Assembly (NCBI GenBank): GCA_004194705.1
Contig: SADC01001339.1
Coordinates: forward strand, 1 to 64,000
Source: Ditylenchus dipsaci
Taxonomy: Eukaryota; Nematoda; Chromadorea; Rhabditida; Anguinidae
Direction: 5' to 3'
Length of the DNA: 64,000 nt
Shown here: positions 1 through 11,963 of the stretch, piece after piece
Numbering within the stretch: position 1 is the first letter of the stretch
Layout: every line of letters begins with the position of its first letter
Notes under the pieces: model-generated
Database searches by the model: none
The model's input: only the letters and a program-made list of their open reading frames with translations
What the model was told of the DNA's origin: nothing
Program-made: the position numbers and the translations under genes

Positions 1-140
1 AGGGGACTTGGTTGCTTGCGATTGAGATGCGCACCCACATAACTTAGACGCAAATCACCAGGAAGTGACTCTGGATCATGAAAAAGCATGCATATCAGAG
101 TATATTATTTATGGGTAGGCCCTAGTCAACAAAAACTATG
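1..140 (+). repeat. copy of dispersed foldback family (partial)
   Basis: Matches the family also seen at about 14080-14400, 34480-34700, 44830-45070, 57960-58230 and 61575-61690. Shared blocks are GAGATGCGCACACCCACATA, CTTAGACACAAATCAC and a small hairpin around GCATGAAAAAACATGC. Cut by the window edge. Confidence 0.7.
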
Positions 141-701
141 TTCAACATTTCTTTTTTGTTCAAAATTGGCCTCTTTTTGGCCCATTTCCACCCTGATACG
201 GCCCTTAATCCTTCAAAAATGGTCAAAATAGATACTTTTGGTGGTCCCATAACTCGATTTTTTATTGACCAGAACTTAAAAATAATGCCTTTTTTGAACT
301 TCTGAGGCTATTTTGAGTCGATATAGGGTGTTTGGAAACACTTTTAAAAATTTCATTTGGGGGAGAGTATACTCCCGTAGCGTCGAAAAAATAAAATGGG
401 GTTTAAGGCATATTTTGGCACCGGACTCAGAACTAACTTTACGCGCCACTGACCGGTAGAAACCTGAATACTACCATTTCGGTACAGTTAAGTAAGCTCG
501 TCAACGAGAAAGTTCTTGTAATTTGTTGTAGTTGTAAGAATTTATAGTTAGGGTAGTGGTTGGAGTATATACCTGCCAGTTCGGAAAATTTTTTGACCTT
601 CAATTTTACGTGTAGAAAAATTTTTTGACTCGACGCGTCGAAAATTTCGACGCATCGACAACCTAATGAGATGATCATTTAGAGGGAATTTGAATTTGGG
701 C

Positions 702-1162
702 TAGAGTTGGGTCAATTACGGTCATAATCTTTCGCGGTAATATTACCGGTCATAATCTCTTTTTCGGTCATATTCTGGTCATAATCTTTTTTATCAATTT
801 TTATTAAAGAAAATTTTATCGATTAATCTCTTTTATTGCTTCAACGCCGACTTTCTTGCACTCTTAAACAAACCTTATCAGTACCTCAAATACTTTCATG
901 CATTAACTAAACTTTAAATGCTTTTCCATATCCAGCTACCATCCAGTACCCTCTACCATGGTCACCCAACGCGAAAAGTTAAAATTTAGTAAAAAAAAAT
1001 ATGTCTTCTTCCATCTGAAAAACATGTTTTCCTGCTTGTCCTGCCGATTTCCTGCTTGTTGAAAAAGAATATGACCGATTTTTCATTACCCGGTCATAAT
1101 CTAGATTATGACCGGTGATATTACCAGATTATGACCGGTAATATTACCATTGCCCAACTCTA
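702..1162. mobile_element. hAT-like non-autonomous element, 8-bp TSD ATTTGGGC
   Basis: Ends TAGAGTTGGG...CCCAACTCTA, flanked by exact 8-bp direct repeats ATTTGGGC at 694-701 and 1163-1170. Both arms carry repeated GGTCATAATC and GGTAATATTACC units. The TIR resembles the hAT consensus start. No transposase frame inside. Confidence 0.85.
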
Positions 1163-1285
1163 ATTTGGGCCTTTTTTGAATTACATTGATTTTGTCTTGA
1201 GAGGAAAGTTGTTTCTCATATTGTTTTCAAACTGTTTTCGTTTGTGTTTTGTTTTTTTTGTCTATATGTTTGTTAATGTAGCACG

Positions 1286-2395
1286 TAGGTCGGAAAGGAG
1301 AGTGAGTAGAGTACGTGGAGAGTAGGTAGGGGTTCGAGGAGAGTGGGTGAGAGTACCAGGTGAGTGAGTGAGCGTACCTGGAGAGTAGGTGGGGTACCGG
1401 TTAGGGTACCATACCGGAGGAGTTGGTAGCTATCCACTGAGTGGGAACGGGTACCTGGAGAGTGGGAAGGGGTACCTGGAGAGCAGGCAGGGATACCTTG
1501 AGAGTAGGTAGGGTTTCCTGGAAAATGGGTAAGGGCATAGTTGCACGGAAAAAAATTTCGGCCGGGCTTTTTTCAGAATGGGCGCCGAGCGCCGGCGCCG
1601 TGTTTTCAAAAATTGGCGCCGAGCGCATGTCATTTCTCGGCGCCGGCGCCGAGAAAGTAAATAATTATTTCGAAAAATTTTTTTTGCAACAAAAATTTTC
1701 GAATTTATGAATAAATATGGCGAAAAAGTGAAATTATGCATCAATCATTTCTTTGTTATACACCAACATTGTTTTGCTTTTTAACAGTAATGGTTTTGTT
1801 GCACTTTTTCTCCCAGCTGTGAGCATTGAGGTGACACTAAACAATGGCTCTACAGCGTGTGCTTGCAGGAATACATAGTAAGTCATAGGCCAGCTTTGCC
1901 AGTAATGGGTAAACCTGAGATAAAAGTGAAATTTTGAAAAATTAACAGTGAATTTTTTTAAATTACAATGTTTCTATCGTTCCAAAATTTTATCGGATCA
2001 GGTTCGATGGCTAAAACTCCTTGAATTTCTTGGAAACACAAAGATAGCTGTATGAAAAAGTGAAAAACCTCTTTCAATATCAGTGAATCATCTTACTTTC
2101 AGCAAAAAAACAATAAATAGGGAGAAAAAAGTTTAAAAAAATGGTTACTGAACCAATAGCACTCAAATCGCTCAAAAAGGGGCGCCGGGCGCCGGCACCG
2201 GCGCCGGAGTTTTTCAAAATCGGCACCGGGTGCTTTTTCTGAAAATTTCCCGGGCGCCGGTGCCCGTGCAACTATGGGTAAGGGTACCTGGAGACTGGGA
2301 AGGGATACCTGGAGAGTAGGTAACGGTACCTGGAGAGTGAGAAAGTGTGCCAGGAAAGTGAGAAGCGGTTCCTAGAGAGGGGTTAGGCGCTACTA
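1286..2395. repeat. minisatellite of GGTACCTGGAGAGTGGG units, interrupted
   Basis: Degenerate tandem units of about 20-24 bp around GGTACCTGGAGAGT(A/G)GGT run from about 1286 to 1535 and resume at 2277 to about 2395. The gap is exactly the hAT-like element at 1536-2276. Confidence 0.8.
1536..2276. mobile_element. hAT-like element inside the minisatellite, 8-bp TSD GGTAAGGG
   Basis: TIR CATAGTTGCACGG at both ends; exact 8-bp duplication GGTAAGGG at 1528-1535 and 2277-2284. Subterminal GC-rich GCGCCGGCGCC palindromes on both sides. A related arm fragment is at about 58270-58370. 741 bp, no transposase. Confidence 0.88.
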
Positions 2396-2697
2396 AGAGA
2401 TCTTTGTGGGCGATGGTTCGGCCTGTTCTATAAAATATATTTTTGAAGTTTTATGACTATTGTGCAGCCTAAAATTGGGTGGTGTGCACTATGTGTTTTT
2501 TTAATTTTTAAAATTTTCAATTTTGAAACTTTATTGTACGAATCCCAAGAAGTAGTTTAAACTCTTTTTTCGGTGTCGATGCTGCAATTGTCTTTCAAGT
2601 GTTTTCGTTTTCATTTTTTTAGATTGTAGCTAAGAATGTGAGGGCGCGACTATCTGAGAAGGCGGGTAGCTAAGCCAAAAGAGTGGGTATCTGAGCA

Positions 2698-3602
2698 GAC
2701 TGCTCATCGATTGGATACAAAAAGTGATTGGATACATCGATTGGATACACCGTCGATTGGATACATCGATTGGATACACCATCGATTGGATACATCGATT
2801 GGATACGCCATCAATTGGATACATCGATTGGATACACTTTTTTTCAAATTCGTGCCATTTTTAACTCAAACAACTAACTTGCAACAAATAGTTTTGTCAT
2901 TTTATATTGTTCATTTGTGAGCTTTGTTTTCAGCATAACAGTATTATATGGTGCATTTTACAATTCTATTCTCTGCATTTTAGATAATCTTGGCTAACAT
3001 GGAACTTGTTCACTCAACTTGTTCAAACGCATTGGTCCAAGAACTGCTCCGAAAACATATACTGAGGGGTCGCGACAATTGACCGCCTGGACAATTGACC
3101 GCCTGGTCTGTTTGACCCCCCGTGGCTTTTTGACTACTTACACGCTGAAACCGATAAAGACGTTGTTTCGACCACTTTCCATCGAAAATTTTGACTTTTC
3201 TAGATTTTCTACTGCCTGCCTTCGGCAGGCAACCTAATTCAATAGGAAGCCCTTTGGGGGTACATGGTCCGGGATAAGGGCTGACCCTTTGGGGGTACAT
3301 GGCAAGCTTTCAAACTATCATGTTTACGTCATTTTCTTCTTCGCTTGAATAGTCGCTGAGTTCGTTAACGATTAGGCGCACGAGCTCTATATTAGCATCT
3401 ATCAGATTGCTAAATTTTTATATTTATAGTAAATATCGATGTTCAAAGAAAAAAAATGTAAAGTGTATCCAATCGATGTATCCAATCGATGGCGTATCCA
3501 ATCGATGTATCCAATCGATGGCGTATCCAATCGATGTATCCAATCGATGGTGTATCCAATCGATGTATCCAATCACTTTTTGTATCCAATCGATGGTTTA
3601 CC
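2698..3602. mobile_element. foldback element with tandem-repeat arms, 9-bp TSD ATCTGAGCA
   Basis: Inverted arms of about 135 bp, each a run of ATCGATTGGATACA units, flank a 620-bp centre. A 9-bp direct repeat ATCTGAGCA lies at 2689-2697 and 3603-3611. The 9-bp duplication and long tandem arms fit Mutator-like foldback elements. Open frames through the arms are artefacts of the repeat. Confidence 0.75.
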
Positions 3603-3734
3603 ATCTGAGCAAGGAGAGCAGGAAACTTTTGATTTAGAGTTGCAAAAAGTTTGAGATTTGTGGAAGGGATGTTTGTGGCGATGGTTTGGCCTGTTTTATA
3701 AAAGATATTTTTGAAGTTTCGATTGATTTTTCAA

Positions 3735-3960
3735 AAATCCCTGTCCTTAATCGAGGTTTAGCTTTTTGAGTAGTAAAAAATTATTAGTTATTGAAAAAAA
3801 TCGGCAAAATCGGAATTCTTGCGATATTTGCAACCAGACTGTCAAAACAAAACTGGTAAAAAGTTTAAAAAGTCGGCTAAAAAACGTGTCGGGCCCCAGG
3901 TGGGAACGAACTTTTTGCGGTGTCCTTCAATCGAGAGTCGACTGTACTGGAATTTACCTC
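3735..3960. repeat. pogo/Tigger-like MITE fragment
   Basis: Shares blocks AATCGGAATTCTTGCGATAT, CAGACTGTCAAAACAAAACT and the TIR-like end CGAGAGTCGACTGTA with the family at 44173-44590, 48812-49000, 28450-28560 and 31270-31506. Confidence 0.6.
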
Positions 3961-4518
3961 ACCCAACAATTTAGGCTTTGGCTTAGGCCCGTAGGCTTAG
4001 GTTCATGCTCAGGGCCTACCTATTACTATCAAGGGCTTTTGTACAACTTATTCTTTCAATAATGATGGTTTCAGGTGCCCCTCCAAAAATTATTGATGAG
4101 GGTATATTCCAGTAGCTTTTTGGGAGGGGTATATTCCAGTAGCGTCGGTTTTTGATAAAATTTAAAATGTTTTATTGAAATAATTAGGGCATGTATAGTC
4201 AAACTTGACATGCTTATATTCTAATATTTTGTTAGCATGAGGTGTTTACGAAGGGGTGTCTGACCGGATCAGTTTGCCGAAAAGCTGGGTTTCTAGCAAA
4301 ATAAACCGAACTGGAAATCAAGCCACGAAACCGTAAAAAACTTGACATTAACAGGCTAATACTTGGTGAATAATTAACGAACATCTAAGAAGATGAGTTA
4401 GATTGTTGTTTGTTGTCTTTGAGTCTCCTTCTAGCAAATGACCGGAGCTCATGTTGGATGTTGACAGGCAGCTCTTGAGCTAAAAAAATATGGGTATATG
4501 TAATATCTAACCAGCTCA

Positions 4519-4916
4519 CCGACCTTGGTGCCTTTGTTCAATGGAACCTTCATCTGCCAATGCTAGTCTTTTAAGTGCATTGCGAGCACGTCTAGACAGG
4601 TGATGCAGTTGCTGTTCTCTGGCTTTTATTCTTTTGCGCCGTTCTGTGCTCCTACAAATTTTTCATAATGTTTGCAGACAAAGCATGAACTCAAGCATGT
4701 ACCATGTATTAAAAGCTGTTAATTGACGGGAATTCAAAAAACTGACTGCTAGCAAATGAACCTTGAATGAAAAAATGTAAGCTTAAAATAAGCTTTTTAC
4801 CCTGTCGATATAATTTTACCTCTTCTTGGCGTCGTCTTTCAGACGGGATGTCTAGAACTAGTTTTAAATTAAGAAAAGTCAATAACATTTTAGCTAAAAA
4901 GCAGACCTGGGTCATC
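4519..4916 (-). CDS. candidate coiled-coil exons downstream of the unrecognised gene
   Basis: Three possible exons on -: 4916-4898 (QVLDDP, after acceptor TCATTTCAG), 4858-4801 (VLDIPSERRRQEEVKLYRQ, after AAACTAG) and about 4654-4519 (STERRKRIKAREQQLHHLSR and RARNALKRLALADEG, before donor GTGAGC). They read like a basic coiled coil. The first two join in phase; the third does not join the second without a one-base change. They could be a continuation of the gene at 5537-7367 or a separate gene. Confidence 0.35.
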
Positions 4917-5536
4917 CAAGACTTGCTGAAATGATTTTATTTGTAAAAAAAAATCATAAAATATAAACAACGAAAATTTTAGGGCATGCTCGCGCACGAT
5001 GCAATAATTCTTCATTTCAAATTCGCAGGTACCAGGCACGCCAGAGATTTGTATTTCAAAATCGTTTTTCAAATCATTTTGAATGCTTTGTTCTGGTCGC
5101 TTGTCCTTTTTCTAGGTCTGCTTATACGAATCTATTCAATGTCGTAAGCTATTGGTGTTTTTAATTTTATCACTACTGTTTGGATGATGAGCAATTCTTG
5201 CACATTTTCAGCCGGTACTCAGATGACTAAGCACATGATATTTCGCATTAGATAAGATTTTCTCATATTTTAACCGTCTATGTCTTATATTATCTTGTGT
5301 TTTTAGGTCTAAAGATGGATGCCATAAGGACAAGCTCCGGATGAAGTCAAATGCTATCTGCTGAATCCATCGGGCGCGAGCATGCTCTTTTGAGAGTAAA
5401 TTCAAACAAATTTGATTTTGATGGGCATACTTTAGTTATAAATAATACCTGGAAAGCAGCCATCTAAAGCTATTTTTAGAAAATTGGTTCTTAAAATTTA
5501 GATATTTCAGTAGTACCACATCGGGATCTGCACCTT

Positions 5537-7367
5537 TTAAAAAGGTAGGCGTTCACTCTGCTCGTAGAATTGGGATTGCTGCCGAGGTTTCTAAAAAATT
5601 AAGTCAATTAAATAGTTTGAGAAAACACCAACTTTTGTGGGCTGACTAGGGATTGCTGACTGTGAGTCTCTCTGGGTATCATATTCTTCATAGTCATTCC
5701 GAAGTGGAGTGGAGCCGCCATTACTTTTTTGTGTGACTGCATCTAAACAATTTTATTTTAAAATTAATAAAAATAATATATTTCGATTTTAAAGATTCTG
5801 ATGGACTATTGTTTAGTTCACCCCCTGGGGATAGTCATCACGGCTGCGCTTTATTCGGGGTTCACTATAACGAGTCTCGAATGTACTTGCATATTTTTTC
5901 TCATTTATTTGCAAGTAAAATCTTACCTGTGTTATAATCATAATCATGAACATTTTTGGTAAAATTTATTCTTGCTGGCCGATCGTAGGGAAGACGTGGC
6001 TGAGAAGAAGTATATTCATCTGTGCTGCTCAACACAGAGCTGTATCTTGGGCCAGATCTGGGAATAGACAAAGCTGAAGAATAGGTTTTAGTAGCAAGAG
6101 CAGTTAAATCAGGTCGCTGAGTGATAAGTGGAGGTGTATCTGGGATATGCTGCTGCTGAACTGCTGGACTACTGCTACTGCTTTGCGGATGCGCGAAAAG
6201 CTTAAAAATATGTTTTTTTTTCAAACCAGAAAGAAGTGCTACAAAATTTATTGAAAATATTTTTTCGAAGCAAATACACCTTTTTGTTTTAGTTTTGCCT
6301 GATTACTTAAATTTTTTGATCTTTTTCCAAAATGAGAACACCGTCAGGCAACCCTGCGATTCTAGTTTTTGGCAAAGTGTCATTTGCAGCGGCGGCATGT
6401 GCAAAATTTGAATAGGCGCGGGACAGTTCTCTTTCGCCTCATACTCTACTCTTTTGAATAACTCATGAGAGTACAGTGATAAACCAAAGAGAATTGTCCC
6501 CCGCCAATTCAAATTTTGCATATGACACTGCTGCAAAACCACCATTTAAGAATTTAAAGTGTGTACTATGACTTTCATTGTGGTTTTTATTTCAAAAATT
6601 AGACTTGTGGACTCTACTGGAATATACCCCCCCCCTCCTCCCCAATACTTTTTTAGAGGTACTGAACCTTTTTTTTTGAAAAAGCTGGAATTAGTACGGT
6701 TTGGCCCTGAGCCTAAAATCCAAGGCCTAAGGGGGGCGGGTATATTCCAGTGCCGCCGACCTGTGTATTTTCAAGCACCTGAGTGTGCTCCCAAGGTTAC
6801 GTTAAATCTAGCGTTGCATTATTTTATGCAAGAGATTCATAGTAAAAATTGGCTGACCCCCAGATCATTGTAGTCTGCATCGACACCCACAGCCGAAGGA
6901 CCAACTTGGGCTGGGCTTTGGTTAAGAGAATGCTGCAGAGTGGTCTGCAGGTGATCTCCTACCACAGCTCTTCTAGTACTAGCAGTGGTCTGCTTGTCAA
7001 ACTCTTTGTCAAACATTTCCAGCACTGTGAGTATGTCTTCTGTGATTAGCAGCTCCTTCTCACACTTGTTTCCTGGTTTGTAGTCTTTCCTTCAATCAAA
7101 CTAATCAGATGCGATAAAAAACGTATCAAATGGAAAACTCCCGGTAAATTTTTAAATCACCTAAAAAATCATGTTTTAGATGATTTTTTTTATTTTCTTG
7201 TTGTTTTACACCAGATAGCCTTACTGTATCTTGGAAACTTTTTTTTAGGTGTTATTGAAATAGAGAGTGAATTGTATCTAGAAAACCAACCAAACTGAGC
7301 GGATCTCATCTTGGGCAAAGTCAGGAAGCACTAGAATGTCGGATGGGAGTCCACACTTCTTATTTGT
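5537..7367 (-). CDS. unrecognised protein gene, 3' part, five exons
   Basis: Exons on - are 7367-7291, 7089-6858, 6200-5927, 5736-5633 and 5590-5537, all GT-AG. The five exons add up to 246 codons plus a TAA stop with every phase matching, which is the main support. The protein begins in the window with TNKKCGLPSDILVLPDFAQD and IRSVWKDYKPGNKCEKELL, a folded-looking part ending in an acidic/hydrophobic helix (ITEDILTVLEMFDKEF). The rest is a disordered Ser/Pro/Gln/Thr tail rich in Tyr motifs (DEYTSS, HDYDYNT, NDYEEYDTQ), ending QFYEQSERLPF. I do not recognise the family. The 5' end is not resolved. The last exon has T5 then TAAAAG/GTGCAG: a single T more or less would remove the stop and extend the gene to the candidates at 4519-4916. 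Confidence 0.55.
5633..5736 (-). CDS. unrecognised gene, Tyr/Asp-rich exon
   Basis: The acceptor is TAGATGCAG. Encodes QKSNGGSTPLRNDYEEYDTQ and SAIPSQPTK; donor GTTGGT is weak. Phase fits both neighbours. Confidence 0.5.
5927..6200 (-). CDS. unrecognised gene, Ser/Gln-rich exon
   Basis: The acceptor is TATTTTTAAG and the donor G/GTAAGA. Encodes LFAHPQSSSSSPAVQQQHIP and ends VHDYDYNT. Base composition is markedly less AT-rich than the flanks, which supports coding. Confidence 0.58.
6610..6757. mobile_element. short MITE, CTACTGGAATATACC family, near-perfect 8-bp TSD
   Basis: TIRs read (G)CTCTACTGGAATATACC and its inverse. Flanks GACTTGTG (6602-6609) and GACCTGTG (6758-6765) match 7 of 8. Related ends are at about 4104-4150, 17558-17799, 35060-35100, 58380-58420 and 61250. 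Confidence 0.7.
6858..7089 (-). CDS. unrecognised gene, exon with ITEDILTVLEMF helix
   Basis: The acceptor is TTGATTGAAG and the donor GTCAGC (weak). Encodes KDYKPGNKCEKELLITED, then LEMFDKEFDKQTTASTRR and a Gln/Ser-rich end to DYNDLG. If the donor is not used the frame stops six codons later. Confidence 0.5.
7291..7367 (-). CDS. unrecognised gene, exon with CGLPSDILVLPDF
   Basis: The acceptor is CGATTTGCAG, the donor GTTGGT. Leaves TG, completed by G of the next exon to Trp (SVWKDYKPG). Open in one frame only. Confidence 0.5.
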
Positions 7368-8814
7368 CTGCAAATCGTATTCCTTTTTTTATCTTACAAA
7401 ATAAGGCAGCAAGCAAGAAAATTTCGATGTACCGCATAACCTCCACCTAGATGATAATTTTTCAAGGTTCACTGGTCCAGTATTTAGGACAACTAAAAGA
7501 TGAGTGATACTTCGATACATCGGTCTTAATTCCCGTTTGAGTTATTATTCTAAGCTTGTTATGGCAAAATAATCATTTTAAAATTTTTTTGAGCAATTGA
7601 TCTGGGGAGGGAGATTTCAACCGGTAGCGTAAAAAACGTTATAAAAAGATGAAAAACCTAGGTTTCTTAGGAGTGAGGACTATTTTTTATCCGTCCGTCA
7701 TCCTTTTTGATTAATTAGATTTTTATGGACTTTTTATATAAACATTACGTTGTAATGGCTCGTTCACGAACTGCGAGTTATACTGATGCGATACGAGAGT
7801 TTTGTTCAGAATTTCACCCTGAACATGATACGAGAAAAAATTCACTGAAAAAGGCGCTTACCATGGTATCTCCAGGGGTCGATTGACAAACTCGCTCGCT
7901 CGACAAACTCGATTGTGTGAAATTGGACAGTTTTAAGTTGTTTCAGTTATTCGATTGTATTTTTTTATACAAAAACAATTTTGTGTAGCTGAAACGCCTA
8001 TTTGGTGCAGTATTTAACGAGCTTTCAAATAAATACAAGTTTGCTCGGGTAACTGGCCGGATAAAATGTTAAATATTCTCTGAAATAAAGTATTTAGTTT
8101 TTTTTGTAAGCATAGAAAAATCGTTGATATCATCGTTTATTTTTCAGCGCTTGAATGTAACAGAAAGCCCAGAAACTGCACATCATTTTGATACCAAAAT
8201 GAAGAAGCAAGTCACAAGATAAAATAGCTCATAAATCAACGAATTGCTTTAAGCCTAGGCGTTTTGCGGGTCATTTCAAATTTGCGCCTTTTATGGCGTT
8301 TTGTGTTTTTATGTTTTAGACAAAAAAATATTCTTTCATATTCAGGCGAGTTAACGTTGAGAAGGGCTCAAACGTGTGTCTCATTTTACGAAAGGACAAT
8401 ACTTTTCGTCCCACTAAGATGCTATTTGTCGACTAAAACACTATCTTTCCGACTAATTTTTATAATTGCATTTTCTTCAAGTTTTTATTCCACTTTTTTC
8501 TAAAGTTTTAGCATTAATGTGTAGCTTAGGATCTCAGCTTTCTAACGAACTATTTTGACTTGGTTGGTTCGTAAGGGCAGCTGACCTGCAAATAGTGACT
8601 TTTTACATTTTTTTTCACTATCGTGTTCAGCGTGAAATTCTGCACCAAAATGTGCTCTCAGGAAAATCGGGCATTCCAGTGTTAAAGTATTAAATACTTG
8701 CCTTTTGTGACCGACAAATTCTCTGAATGGAAAATAAAACAATTAATATGCAGTAGAAGCGACAATTCATTTTTTATGCGCCTAAAAATTAAATGATTAG
8801 AGGTAATGTACAAA

Positions 8815-9040
8815 CAGTCAAACCTGGATATAACAACAAACCTATTTTACAAAAGGGGTGACGTTATATCCAGGGTTTGCTTTTTAAATGGCTAAACTAT
8901 TTAGTTTTAAAAAATGATCGGCAAAATCGGAATCCTTGCGATATTTGGGTTCAGACTGTAAAAACAGAACTGGCAGACTCTTTCGAAAATTGAGTGGGAA
9001 TGAACTTTTTTGGGGGTGGCCTTATATCCGGGTTCAATTG
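8815..9040. mobile_element. pogo/Tigger-like MITE
   Basis: Ends CAGTCAAACCTGGATATAAC and the inverse of CAATTGAACCCGGATATAAG; right flank TA. The interior carries CGGCAAAATCGGAATCCTTG, common to this family in the window. Confidence 0.65.
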
Positions 9041-9190
9041 TATCAGCAATTCATTCAAAAAAAGTTGACAAGATACTTTGTAAAGTTGTTATTCCAGCTT
9101 AAAATTCACTAATCATTTTTTTAAACTCTTGACCATTACCAACGAATATTCGATCTAAAATCTCGTACAAAATTATTGCTCGGTTAACAT

Positions 9191-9386
9191 TAGTGATGTG
9201 CATTTGCCCAACCCAATACCACAATACAATATTTTCGGCCATTTTTGAACCAAATCACCCAATATCACAAAACACCCACCAAATTGAGCCCATTATTTCA
9301 AAACAGACCCACCCAATATCCCAATACAATATTTTGAACGAAATTGGACCCGATACACTTAATATTCAATATTAGGTCCATCTCTA
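9191..9386. mobile_element. hAT-like MITE, 8-bp TSD GTTAACAT
   Basis: Ends TAGTGATG and CATCTCTA; exact 8-bp duplication GTTAACAT at 9183-9190 and 9387-9394. The interior is a degenerate CCCAATACAATATT repeat. Confidence 0.8.
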
Positions 9387-11864
9387 GTTAACATGGACGA
9401 AATTTCTAATTTTCTAGCTTGGAGATCCAGGTGCTATAAATACTGTCTCCATTTTTGAGCTCGTGTAAACCCTTCTGAAAAAATACTATATTCGATATTC
9501 AAATAAGTAAAAGAACAAAAATTTGGTCAAGTTTTCATGAAATGAGGCAAGTATCGTAATTGTTGTTGTGATGTCTCAAACAAGTTTGTTGAAGACGAAA
9601 CAATGAAATAGCCCTTGTTACGTGACGGATATTTATTAGCTCTTTTTGCAGTCATCAGGAAATATATGCAAGTCAGTCTCTGCTCCTCCTCCTCCTCCAC
9701 ATGCATCCTCATGACATTGACATGCACACTCAACCAGCTTCAATAACAAAAACTTGTGGAATATATATTGTAATAGAGAGAATAAACTTGAAAATCATGC
9801 ACAAAGGAGCAATACTAGAGCCAGATAATTTCATCTGACTTTCGAAAATAGAATATCAGTATTTGACGCACAATTGCATTGGCAGCAGTGGGCGTTTTGC
9901 ATTTTTTGAATTTAATCTGGCACTATACTCTTTTGTACATTTTTCAAAAGTCCTTAAACACCTTAAAGGGGCATGTTCATCCCTGATAGCAATGTTTTGA
10001 AAGGGATCCGAATTCAAACAATAATTTTGAATTTTTGTATTGACACAATTTAGTGAAAGTCGAAAAAAAATTAAACTCAGACGATATACTGTTATAGTCC
10101 GTCCCAGTGCCCCATTGCATAAAACCAACGGTATCAAATTAAAACCGGATTTTCGAACCAATTTTTAAAAAATCGGCTTGTTAAAAAAGAGCTTTATGCG
10201 ATTGGGCACTGCTTTACCATTGAGTCACCGATATTATTATCCAGTGGAAGTGTTTTCATCACTTATTCACTGGAGGCTCCTCAAAAATTGGTATTTCGAA
10301 AAAATTCTTTTTTTCGAAATCACCTGGTACCCGCCTTTTAAAATATTCTAATCGGCGACGAGCATGTACCTTCAAAAAAGAATTGTCTATCGCAAATTTA
10401 AAAAGTCAAAATTTGAAAGGGCATGCGTTTGCGTTTTCAAAAGTTAAGGCGGGGAACAGTATTTTTTTTCCAATTGACCCCTTTTCCACTCGTTTTGCGT
10501 CAAATCTAATATTGATGACCTTATACTACTTTTAAAAACTAAACAGAAAAAACTTAAAAATGTATAAATTTGTCGAGAAAGTGAAGAATTGCTGGTCCCT
10601 GCTTTTTTACGAGTCGCGTACGGGCCTACCCCTTTCAGGGACGAAAAAATTTGCAGATTTTTAAAGTGACTTTAACATTTTTTGAATTATACATGAAACA
10701 GCCGAAAAAGAGGAAAAAGCGGAGTTTGAAAAAAAAGAATACAAAAAACAGACATTTCCTAGAAAAAATAACACATAGAAAACAGGCTGTCATTTCAATA
10801 AAGTAAATATAAAAGATTATTAAACTGCAATAATACATTGTTTGCTGTTGGATTGCTTGGTTTTTTCTATTTATTTGTCTTTCCTCAGATCTGAGGGATA
10901 TATTTCCGTGAAAAAAATTCTTGTGACCATGAAAAATGTGAGGATTTCTGGTAAATTCAAGTAGTGGAATTTTTCTTTCATACATTTTCAATGTTTGCCC
11001 AGGCATTAGAGCCCACTTCCCAACAACAATTGTTCAGACTAGTCTTCATCTTTTCTCTTTTTTTTCCTACCCTTGAAATGACCATTTCAGAAATAAGTTC
11101 GCTAAAAATATATACACAAAATTTCAGCCTTCATCTTAGAAATTTGTGTGATTTAATTTTTCTACCGAAAAGAATTTTAGCATGCTTTTGAAGGCTGTAA
11201 TTTAATTTTTTTATAAAAGTTATGAGCGAAAAAAAAGGAAAAAATTTTTTTACTCTTTTTGTGATTATTATTGACCGATTTGCATAAGAGCGTGAAGCTA
11301 GTTCACGATAGCCCAAAACCTCGCACCCCCACTTAGACACACACTCCTGTTCATAGTAAAATTTTAACCTGTCAAAAATGACGAGTGTGGGCGCGGGCGT
11401 GAACATACCTTTAAACTTCAATAATTTACTAGTCGTTTAGCGATTGAAAGGGGAGACATTTACGTGTACAGTAAGATTTACCGTCACCAATTTAAATCTT
11501 AGGAATTTTGGCAGTCGTTTCAGTATGATGGTTGATAAATTTAGTAGTTTGATTAATAGCATAATTTAAGGGATTAATATTTTTAAGCTAACATTTGCCT
11601 TTTGGTCAATGATCGACACTGTAACGGTCAAATAGTACTGATCGTCGAAATTGCGGTCGAAACAATTCATTTTATCAACGGTCAAAATTTGGACGGTCAA
11701 ATTGTGCTAGTCAAAATGGTGACGGTCAATTGTACTTTACCTACATTACGGCTACCTTTTGACAGTAATTTTTTCCTTGTTTGCCATCTCCGTAGGTTTG
11801 TAAAAGTCAACGTCGAGAAGTAGCCGAAAATGGCCACCCCTGTTTAGTTTTCTGTTCAATCAAC

Positions 11865-11963
11865 TACCTTATTCCTCGAATAGCAGCCCATGGGCTACTA
11901 TTTTCAACCCCCTCCTAGGGGTTTACTATTAGAGGGTGGGCTACTATTAGAGGAAATACGGTA
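11865..11963. mobile_element. MITE of the TACCGTATTTCCTCTAATA family
   Basis: TIR-like ends TACCTTATTCCTCGAATAG and its inverse ending GGAAATACGGTA. Related elements at 35115-35362, 52793-53019 and 54896-55103. Confidence 0.65.

Noticed and set aside
2630..3654. Long open frames of repeated SIGYIDWIH or YPIDVSNR
   Set aside because: They are translations of the tandem ATCGATTGGATACA arms, on both strands.
5208..5405. Minus frame with RWIQQIAFDFIRSLSLWHPS
   Set aside because: No donor in a phase that links it to its neighbours, and its GCATGCTCGCGC start recurs inverted at 4984, suggesting repeat sequence.
9636..9737. Possible terminal exon on minus, LVECACQCHEDACGGGGG to CKKS and TAA, with AATAAA at the stop
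   Set aside because: Only 34 codons over a simple GGA run; it joins MOB2 only in the alternative tail frame and 4 kb away. Kept as a chance frame.
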